A DNA stretch of 13,180 nucleotides from Proteobacteria bacterium UBA1148 (GTDB lineage: Bacteria > Pseudomonadota > Gammaproteobacteria > Steroidobacterales > Rariloculaceae): positions 3,976 to 17,155 of the forward strand of contig DBZY01000030.1 in assembly GCA_002311835.1 (NCBI GenBank), written 5' to 3'. Shown here one piece after another: positions 7,513 to 12,566 of the stretch. The first letter of the stretch is position 1; each line of letters begins with the position of its first letter. The notes beneath the pieces are model-generated. The model was not told the origin of the DNA. It worked only from the letters and a program-made list of their open reading frames with translations, and ran no database searches. The position numbers and the translations under genes were made by a program.

Positions 7513-8020
7513 CGTCTGAGTGTTCCTCAATGCGAAGTCGTTCAGCCCCATCCTTAGCGGCGGAGAAAATATTTTGATACCCGGTGCAGCGACATAGATT
7601 GCCGGAGAGCGCATTTTTCAGTTCCGATTCTTCCGGCGTAGGATTGTTTGCGAGAAAATCTACTAACGTCATCAATATGCCTGCTGTGCAATAGCCGCAT
7701 TGGAGTCCGTGATGATCTTGGAAAGCTTCTTGCAGGGGATGCGCTGTGTCCCCCTGTGCCAGGCTTTCCACGGTCCGAATCTCAGCTCCATCCGTCTGAA
7801 CGGCGAGCATCAGACAGCCGCGCACAGCACGATCATCAACGAGTATGGTGCACGCTCCACAAACACCGTGTTCGCAACCAAGGTGAGTCCCGGTAAGGAA
7901 GAGTTCGTGGCGTATGAAGTCTGCTACGGTTAGTCGAACGTCGACTTCTCGGCGTACGCTCTGTCCGTTGACTGTAACTTGTATTTGGCGCCGCCGCCGT
8001 TTATCCATATCAGTGCTCAT
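7496..8020 (-). CDS. Molybdenum hydroxylase [2Fe-2S] subunit (CoxS/XdhA-type)
   Basis: This is the 174-residue iron-sulfur subunit that passes electrons from the Mo site to FAD. It has an N-terminal plant-type ferredoxin domain with Cys49, Cys54, Cys57 and Cys69 (CEHGVCGACT motif) and a C-terminal helical [2Fe-2S] domain with Cys108, Cys111, Cys143 and Cys145 (QCGYCTAG and NLCRCTGY). All eight ligands are present, so both clusters should form. A basic N-terminal stretch (DKRRRRQ) precedes the domain; it is a little longer than usual and is not a Tat signal. The ATG overlaps the stop of the FAD subunit in an ATGA (8017-8020), and the 3' end overlaps the Mo subunit start by 17 nt. This indicates tight translational coupling of the three subunits. 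Confidence 0.95.
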   Translation of the reverse strand: MSTDMDKRRRRQIQVTVNGQSVRREVDVRLTVADFIRHELFLTGTHLGCEHGVCGACTILVDDRAVRGCLMLAVQTDGAEIRTVESLAQGDTAHPLQEAFQDHHGLQCGYCTAGILMTLVDFLANNPTPEESELKNALSGNLCRCTGYQNIFSAAKDGAERLRIEEHSDDDIRR

Positions 8021-8883
8021 GATTCACTAGCGGCCTGTCGGGCCGCTCGGGTAAGAGCTCGTCGAGCCAGCACGAAGAATAAGTGACGACGATACTCCTC
8101 AGTCGCATGGACATCAGCGATGTACTCTATGTCAGTTGATAACCGCACTGCCTCATCAAGTACAGAATCCTCTGGTCGCTCACCCACAAGGGCGTCCTCC
8201 AGCAGTTTGGCTCTTTGTGGAACGGATCCAGCGCCACCGACCGCCACCCGAGCGTAAGTCACCTGACCCGCCTCAAGCGAGAGACTTACGGCAACACTGA
8301 TGATCGCGAAGTCTCCGTGTCGGCGAGCAAACTCCTCGAATGCATACCCAGTTCCGGCGGCGCGTACCGGGAAGGTAATTTCGGTCAGGATCTCAGCAGG
8401 CATGATGTCAGGCGTCATATAAAAGGTTGGGAAATCCCCCATAGCAATCTCCCGTGCTTCTTTAGCGCTTCGGACTTGGAGTGTGGCTTCTAAGGCCAAT
8501 GCAGCCACGGGTAGCTCGGCAGCCGGATCTAGATGACAAATACTACCGCCTAACGTTCCGCGGGTTCTCGTCTGGAGATGCCCAACGTGTGAGAGAGCTT
8601 CCACGAGCAGCGGCAGTTGCTCACGGATTAGAGGGGATGCTGCGAGGTCACGCTGAGTTGTCATAGCGCCGATAACAACGGAACTGTTTTCACTACGGCA
8701 GAACCTCAGTTCCTCAATCCGATTGAGATCGACGATGGACTGTGGTGCGAGGTAGCGCATATTCAACATCGGCATTAAAGACTGCCCACCTGCCAGTAAC
8801 TTGGCTTCGTCGAGAGTACTTATGAGCTGTAATCCCTCTTCAAGAGAGGATGGATCGTAGTAGTCAAAGGGAGGGGGTTTCAC
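8017..8883 (-). CDS. Molybdenum hydroxylase FAD-binding subunit (CoxM/XdhB-type)
   Basis: This is the 288-residue flavin subunit of the heterotrimeric Mo hydroxylase. The two FAD pyrophosphate motifs are visible, AGGQSLMPML (31-40) and TRGTLGGS (107-114), followed by ICHLDPAAELP and a C-terminal CODH-type flavoprotein domain ending in RRALTRAAR. Length is normal for the family. The start is GTG in GTGAAACCCCC, without a strong Shine-Dalgarno, 68 nt after the cupin stop. The 3' end overlaps the [2Fe-2S] subunit start by 4 nt. In such enzymes FAD is the electron exit site, where a membrane quinone link through CoxG or a soluble acceptor would act. Confidence 0.94.
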   Translation of the reverse strand: MKPPPFDYYDPSSLEEGLQLISTLDEAKLLAGGQSLMPMLNMRYLAPQSIVDLNRIEELRFCRSENSSVVIGAMTTQRDLAASPLIREQLPLLVEALSHVGHLQTRTRGTLGGSICHLDPAAELPVAALALEATLQVRSAKEAREIAMGDFPTFYMTPDIMPAEILTEITFPVRAAGTGYAFEEFARRHGDFAIISVAVSLSLEAGQVTYARVAVGGAGSVPQRAKLLEDALVGERPEDSVLDEAVRLSTDIEYIADVHATEEYRRHLFFVLARRALTRAARQAASES

Positions 8884-8951
8884 TACAAGCTTAGGTTCGC
8901 GTTGCTCGCTGCTCTAAACGAGACCGCTTGAAGATGTTTGTTTTTACGAAA

Positions 8952-9476
8952 CTAGAGGTGGGCATCTTTACGTTCATATAGCTCTTCATTTGTGTAGCCC
9001 ATCGTTTCAGGTTTATCGCGTCCGAGCATGACTTGGAAGTAAACGGGTTCAAGAGTGTCATTGGAATATCCATGTATCACTCCCGGCGGGCATGAGATGC
9101 ATTCCCACGGGCCAAGCTTCTTATCGATTCTTCGTCCCGTTCCTTCCTCTTCGATGAATACAGTCAATATGCCATTGAGGATAAAAAAGACTTCTTCCAC
9201 CTCGTGCGTGTGAGCAGCATTTCCCTGCCCAGGTTCTACATACATGATGCTTAATGTGAACCCTCTTGCTGGGATGACAGCTAGGTCGCCGTGTTTACCA
9301 GAACCTCCTGCCCCGATGAAACGATGCTGGGCGCGTTTATAGCCCTCTATCTTCGCGTCTTCGAATGCTTCCCAGTCCGGTTCTATATCTCGGAATTGCC
9401 GGACGTATCTATCCGCGATGTCTTCAATGGACAGCCCTTGAACCTCAGATGCCCTAGGGTGACGTGCGACGCTCAT
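8952..9476 (-). CDS. Cupin-domain protein, possible enzyme of the same pathway
   Basis: This 174-residue single-cupin protein is the first gene of the minus-strand operon with the Mo hydroxylase. Cupin motif 1 appears as GNAAHTHEVEEVFFILNG (85-102) with candidate metal ligands His89, His91 and Glu95. Motif 2 appears as GPWECISCPPGVIHGYSN (122-139) with His135. The metal site is therefore complete. About 70 N-terminal residues ahead of the barrel contain a helical stretch (SIEDIADRYVRQF). Small cupins of this form include dioxygenases, isomerases and sensory proteins, and the sequence alone does not decide. Next to a Mo hydroxylase and a Pht5-like decarboxylase, ring-cleavage or another role on the pathway intermediate is plausible but inferred. 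The ATG is preceded by AGGGG with a 5-nt spacer, a fair ribosome site. Confidence 0.85.
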   Translation of the reverse strand: MSVARHPRASEVQGLSIEDIADRYVRQFRDIEPDWEAFEDAKIEGYKRAQHRFIGAGGSGKHGDLAVIPARGFTLSIMYVEPGQGNAAHTHEVEEVFFILNGILTVFIEEEGTGRRIDKKLGPWECISCPPGVIHGYSNDTLEPVYFQVMLGRDKPETMGYTNEELYERKDAHL

Positions 9477-9484
9477 CGGTACCC

Positions 9485-9495
9485 CTAATTATTAG
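9485..9495. promoter_or_regulatory. Inverted repeat CTAATTATTAG near the cupin ribosome site
   Basis: Perfect 5-bp arms around one central base lie just upstream of the cupin Shine-Dalgarno (AGGGG). The site resembles the CTCTAATTAGAG palindrome ahead of the Pht5-like gene (4417-4428), which could mean one regulator for both minus-strand operons. AT-rich palindromes of this size arise often by chance. Confidence 0.25.
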
Positions 9496-9508
9496 TAAAT
9501 TGGTGGAA

Positions 9509-9523
9509 ATACCCGCTGGGTAT
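9509..9523. promoter_or_regulatory. Inverted repeat ATACCC-N3-GGGTAT, candidate operator
   Basis: Perfect 6-bp arms flank GCT, 32 bp upstream of the cupin ATG. The site falls just downstream of the likely transcription start from the candidate promoter at 9541-9569, where a repressor would act. The GC-rich arms in an AT-rich region make it the best operator candidate for the Mo-hydroxylase operon. No regulator gene is visible in the window. Confidence 0.45.
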
Positions 9524-9540
9524 CAAATATAGCCTTAGTC

Positions 9541-9569
9541 ATTGCAGCATCCGGTTGTGGTGGAGTCAA
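9541..9569 (-). promoter_or_regulatory. Candidate sigma-70 promoter for the cupin-Mo hydroxylase operon
   Basis: On the minus strand TTGACT (9569-9564, five of six consensus bases) is followed after exactly 17 nt by TGCAAT (9546-9541, four of six). Transcription would start near 9534, about 58 nt ahead of the cupin ATG and just upstream of the ATACCC-N3-GGGTAT repeat. Confidence 0.4.
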
Positions 9570-9677
9570 GAAGAGCTGGAGGGGGCTATCAATAATAAGT
9601 TATACACTGAAATTCCTCAGTACTCACCAATCGTTATAAGACTAAAGCAGCGAAATGAGGGTAATCTTCCCTATATA

Positions 9678-9706
9678 TTGATTCTTTTTCCGGTATGACA
9701 TAGAAA
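9678..9706 (+). promoter_or_regulatory. Candidate sigma-70 promoter for the aldolase-like gene
   Basis: TTGATT (9678-9683) and TAGAAA (9701-9706) are separated by 17 nt, each matching four of six consensus bases. The expected start near 9713 leaves an untranslated leader of about 80 nt that contains the 21-bp inverted repeat at 9726-9746. The score is modest. Confidence 0.3.
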
Positions 9707-9725
9707 AATTTCATCTGATTCTGTC

Positions 9726-9746
9726 ATCTAGTAGACTGAACTAGAT
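9726..9746. promoter_or_regulatory. Inverted repeat ATCTAGT-N7-ACTAGAT, candidate operator
   Basis: Perfect 7-bp arms with a 7-nt spacer lie between the candidate promoter and the ribosome site of the aldolase-like gene. The geometry suits a dimeric repressor acting just downstream of the transcription start. Alternatively it could form an RNA stem in the leader. Confidence 0.45.
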
Positions 9747-9795
9747 AAGTTTCATCAGGTTTTCCGAACTTAGGCCAACTAGCAGGAGCGGAAGA

Positions 9796-10593
9796 ATGTC
9801 GAAAAAAAACTCCACAAAGAAATATCTTCCGGTAGTTCTTGGGATTGTAATTATGGTACTCGATGTTAGCGTAGTATCGGCGCAACTCGCAGAGAAGCAT
9901 ATCCAAGATCTTGTTGCGGCCAATCATATTCTCGCGCAACAAGATGTGCTTGATGGTTATGGACACCTGAGTGTAAGACACCCGGACAATCCAAATCACA
10001 TTCTTATATCTCGCTCACGGCCAGCAGCGTTGGTTGAGGTGGCTGACATCGTCGAGGTTGATCTGGACGGTAATCCTCTCGATCCGGATGCTCCTTCATT
10101 GTTTCAGGAAACATTTATTCATACCGAGATCTATAGGTTACGGCCGGATGTGCACGCTATCGTCCACAACCATTCTCCGACTGTTATTACATTTAGTATT
10201 AGTTCAGTGCCGCTTCAGGCATTGAATAGTTTGTCGGCTTTCATCATGCAGGGTGTGCCGATATGGGATTATCGGAGCTTAGGAATCGAGCGTGGTACCT
10301 TAGTAGATGACGCATCACGTGGTCGCGACCTTGCTGAAACCTTAGATACTAAAGCGGTGGTATTAATGCGAAACCATGGCGCGACTATAGTTGGCAGTTC
10401 TCTATCTATGGTTGTCGGTCGCAGTATCTATCTGGAACAAAGCGCCCAGATTCAGTTACAGGCTATGTTGTTGGGAGGAGAGGTACATTATCTGGAACTG
10501 GCAGGAGAGGCTGGGGAGCAATTTGGACAGGGTAATCACTATGAACAGGCTTGGGAGTTGTGGAGACAGGGCGGGACATTAAATACCGACTGA
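9796..10593 (+). CDS. Class II aldolase/adducin-fold protein with a signal peptide
   Basis: This 265-residue protein has a class II aldolase/adducin domain (about 30-250) behind an N-terminal signal peptide: KKNSTKK, a hydrophobic core (residues 11-27), and probable cleavage at VVSA|QLAEK after residue 29. Domain landmarks are GYGHLSVRHP (54-63), ISRSRP (71-76), QETFIHTEIY (104-113; Glu105 is the likely catalytic acid), IVHNHSP (122-128; His124 and His126 as metal ligands) and MRNHGATIVG (191-200; His194 as third ligand). The metal site is therefore complete. Relatives include L-fuculose-phosphate aldolase and decarboxylases of aromatic or pyridine hydroxy-dicarboxylates; the latter would fit this locus. 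Members are normally cytoplasmic, so export is unusual. The ATG follows AGGAG by 9 nt. The amidohydrolase-like gene starts 10 nt downstream, indicating an operon. Confidence 0.88.
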   Translation: MSKKNSTKKYLPVVLGIVIMVLDVSVVSAQLAEKHIQDLVAANHILAQQDVLDGYGHLSVRHPDNPNHILISRSRPAALVEVADIVEVDLDGNPLDPDAPSLFQETFIHTEIYRLRPDVHAIVHNHSPTVITFSISSVPLQALNSLSAFIMQGVPIWDYRSLGIERGTLVDDASRGRDLAETLDTKAVVLMRNHGATIVGSSLSMVVGRSIYLEQSAQIQLQAMLLGGEVHYLELAGEAGEQFGQGNHYEQAWELWRQGGTLNTD

Positions 10594-10603
10594 GTATGTA
10601 CGT

Positions 10604-11839
10604 ATGAAGATAACGATTCTGATGTGTTTGGCTATTCTTTGGGGCCTCAGTGCAGCACAAAGCGTTGTTGCTCAGAACCTTGTCGTACGAAATGCGCGGG
10701 TGCTTGATGGCAACGGTGGTGTGATTAATCGCGGTACGATTGTGGTCCGGAGAGGTCGGATATCCTCCGTTTCCGAGAATCCGGTAGTCGACGTAGATTT
10801 ACCCATATTCGATGCCCAGGGTATGACAGTCATGCCGGGATTTATAGATGCCCACCGCCAGGTGATACAGGGCGATCCCGACGAGTGGATGGAACAGGCT
10901 GCCGAGCGAATGCGGGAGTACTTGGAGGCAGGGTTTACGACGGTTTTATCGGCGGGCGATCCCATTGGGTACGCGTTGGAATTGCGCGACCGGCTGGATT
11001 TCCGTGAAATCACTGGACCACGACTGCTGGTGTCAGCCCACGTGCCTCTTATATCTGATAGCGGAGATGCCGTATCTCAGGAGGAAATCCGAGAAACGAT
11101 TCGAGATTTGGCCCTGATGGGTGCCGATGCGGTTGCCTTGACGGTACGCGCAACTCCCGGCGGTCGTGAAAAAGAGACGCTATCTGCCGCGAGAGATGAA
11201 GCCGATCAACAGGGCCTCCTGACCATAACTCATATCGAGACTATTGAGGATGCGGTTACGGCTGTTGAAGGCGGAAGCGGTTACCTCACCCGTACCCCGC
11301 ACGTCGGTGCATTTGATGAGGAGATGGCTCGAAATATCGTCGAAACCGGACGAGCCAACGCCGAGTACGGCTTAGTGATGACGTCGACACTCGGTATTTT
11401 TTTGCCAGCGTTCGCTGACCGCAATGCATACGTTCGTGCAGGGGTTGGCGATGATGATAACGTACCTCGTTTTACGGACCTTGAACCGTTCCCTATTAAC
11501 AGGCTTTCCAGTGCCAGTCAGGGGTTGGTGAATGCACGAATACTTTGGAACGCTGGCATCATCTATGGCTTTGGTACGGGTACTCCATTTCCTCCGAGTG
11601 ACGCTCTACCTCACGAGTTGATCCCGCTAAAACTCGTGTTTTCCAATAACGACATTGTCACTATTTTGACGAAGAATGCTGCCTTCTCGGTGCGGCGTGA
11701 CGACGCTCTAGGTACTTTAGAGCCAGGTAAGTTCGCAGATATGGTTATTCTCGGCGGTGATCCGTTAGCTGATATCGATAACCTTTTGAACGTCGAGGTC
11801 GTTATTAGAACTGGTCAAATAGTGGTCGACAATCGATGA
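10604..11839 (+). CDS. Exported amidohydrolase-fold protein with degenerate metal site
   Basis: This 411-residue protein has the amidohydrolase superfamily layout: a signal peptide (MKITILMCLAILWGLSAAQSVVA|Q, cleavage near residue 23), an N-terminal beta-sandwich (LVVRNARVLDGNGGVINRGTIVV-type start), a central TIM barrel and a C-terminal sandwich with the family signature LGTLEPGKFADMVILGGDPL. The usual ligands are largely missing. The PGFIDxHxH motif reads PGFIDAHRQ (His84 kept, second His replaced by Gln86). The position of the carbamylated Lys is probably Ala178 (ADAVALT). The barrel His after strand 5 is kept (His210), the next His is probably replaced by Arg230 (LTRTPH), and the GTD Asp is Gly326 (FGTGTP). 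It may be a binding protein or a pseudoenzyme. Only a weak ribosome site precedes the ATG, 10 nt after the aldolase-like stop, so translation is probably coupled. Confidence 0.88.
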   Translation: MKITILMCLAILWGLSAAQSVVAQNLVVRNARVLDGNGGVINRGTIVVRRGRISSVSENPVVDVDLPIFDAQGMTVMPGFIDAHRQVIQGDPDEWMEQAAERMREYLEAGFTTVLSAGDPIGYALELRDRLDFREITGPRLLVSAHVPLISDSGDAVSQEEIRETIRDLALMGADAVALTVRATPGGREKETLSAARDEADQQGLLTITHIETIEDAVTAVEGGSGYLTRTPHVGAFDEEMARNIVETGRANAEYGLVMTSTLGIFLPAFADRNAYVRAGVGDDDNVPRFTDLEPFPINRLSSASQGLVNARILWNAGIIYGFGTGTPFPPSDALPHELIPLKLVFSNNDIVTILTKNAAFSVRRDDALGTLEPGKFADMVILGGDPLADIDNLLNVEVVIRTGQIVVDNR

Positions 11840-11948
11840 GATGAACGATCATCGTACGAATTAATCTTGCTGGTGCTTCTAGATGTTTGACTTAGCCTCC
11901 GTGATATTATGAGCATGGGGTTTGCTGGTAACGATAGAGGGGGAGGCT

Positions 11949-12401
11949 GTGAAACTAAAGCATCTGATCATAGCCATCTTCTGTGTCGGCTATGTAGCCT
12001 ACATCGGAGTCGTATGGGCACATCACGCGATCGGAGCCGATTTCAACCCCGATGAGTACATCACCATCAAGGCACTCGTTAAGGACTTTCGGTTCATTAA
12101 TCCACACCCCTATGCGACCGCAGATGAAATAGATGCTGAGGGTGAAGAGCGAGAGTGGAGGCTTTTGTTAGACGATCGTTGGGAACTGGTCGAGGTTGGT
12201 TTCTCGCGCTCGACGCTTCAGCCAGGCGACGAGTTAGTGGTGATCGGCATGCCTTCCCAGCGTGAGGAGAACACACTCTATGTTCGACAAATAGAACGTC
12301 CGTCCGACGGCTTCGTGTACATCGAGGACGAGGGGGAGCAAGAAGACTCGCGACCTGCATCACTCGTTGGCCCAAACCGTCGAAACGGCCTAGATGATTG
12401 A
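11949..12401 (+). CDS. DUF6152-like exported protein
   Basis: This is a 150-residue protein. I chose the GTG at 11949 rather than the TTG at 11922 because it directly opens a signal peptide (MKLKHLIIAIFCVGYVAYIG) and sits behind a purine-rich GAGGGGGAGG. Cleavage is expected at VWA|HHAIG, so the mature chain would begin His25-His26. Further family marks are the DFRFINPHPY segment (46-55, His53), a strand-rich middle (EWRLLLDDRWELVEVGFS), LQPGDELVVIGMPS and YVRQIERP. The C-terminus is acidic (EDEGEQED). The function of the family is unknown. It lies 109 bp after the amidohydrolase-like gene and may be part of that transcript. It is related to the partial gene at the left edge in the HH start, the Pro-His motif and size class, but the two have diverged widely. 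Confidence 0.72.
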   Translation: MKLKHLIIAIFCVGYVAYIGVVWAHHAIGADFNPDEYITIKALVKDFRFINPHPYATADEIDAEGEEREWRLLLDDRWELVEVGFSRSTLQPGDELVVIGMPSQREENTLYVRQIERPSDGFVYIEDEGEQEDSRPASLVGPNRRNGLDD

Positions 12402-12431
12402 TCTGGGCCGCCTACTTCATTTTTTCTGGTC

Positions 12432-12446
12432 AGGGGCTTAACCCCT
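12432..12446 (+). terminator. Weak possible terminator hairpin after the DUF6152-like gene
   Basis: AGGGG-CTTAA-CCCCT forms a 5-bp stem with a 5-nt loop about 30 nt after the stop codon, followed by TATATTATAA rather than a clean T-run. It may end or attenuate the aldolase-amidohydrolase-DUF6152 transcript. The short stem keeps confidence low. Confidence 0.25.
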
Positions 12447-12528
12447 TATATTATAAGAACATCCAAATACCTAATTATGTTTCATCCCCTAACTAGTTGA
12501 TCTAACCTAGAATGGTTACGTGGTTGCT

Positions 12529-12543
12529 TGGGCTATTAGCCCA
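12529..12543. promoter_or_regulatory. Inverted repeat TGGGCT-N3-AGCCCA upstream of the cytochrome gene
   Basis: Perfect 6-bp arms flank ATT and end 10 bp before the GAGG ribosome site of the cytochrome gene, 23 bp before its ATG. It could be an operator or a stable stem in the leader. It has the same 15-bp size and 3-nt spacer as the repeat upstream of the cupin gene, but a different arm sequence. Confidence 0.35.
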
Positions 12544-12566
12544 CAAACAGGAAGAGGTAAAGCACT

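Larger units (their letters stand above)
9477..9795. other. Divergent control region between cupin operon and aldolase-like gene
   Basis: This 319-bp stretch holds no credible gene. It is AT-rich relative to the flanking genes and contains outward-facing promoter candidates for both strands, plus inverted repeats at 9485-9495, 9509-9523, 9606-9621 (ACTGA-N6-TCAGT) and 9726-9746. It is the most likely control point for the Mo-hydroxylase operon and for the exported-protein gene set. A short minus-strand frame at 9724-9999 overlaps the aldolase start and has no coding signature. Confidence 0.6.

Noticed and set aside
5173..7614. Longer Mo-subunit ORF starting at 7614
   Set aside because: The extra 34 residues lie wholly inside coxS-like coding sequence and match nothing in the family, whereas the ATG at 7512 begins directly with the conserved N-terminal motif.
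5173..8883. Annotation of the Mo enzyme as carbon monoxide dehydrogenase
   Set aside because: The presence of coxM/S/L-like and coxG-like genes suggests it, but the AYxCSFR loop with its catalytic Cys is absent; the loop is PVRGAGY.
10604..11839. Amidohydrolase-like gene as a decayed pseudogene
   Set aside because: The reading frame, signal peptide and C-terminal signature are intact over the full expected length; only the metal-site residues differ.
11839..11862. GATGA/TCATC repeat after the amidohydrolase-like stop as a terminator
   Set aside because: The stem is short and not GC-rich, and no T-run follows.
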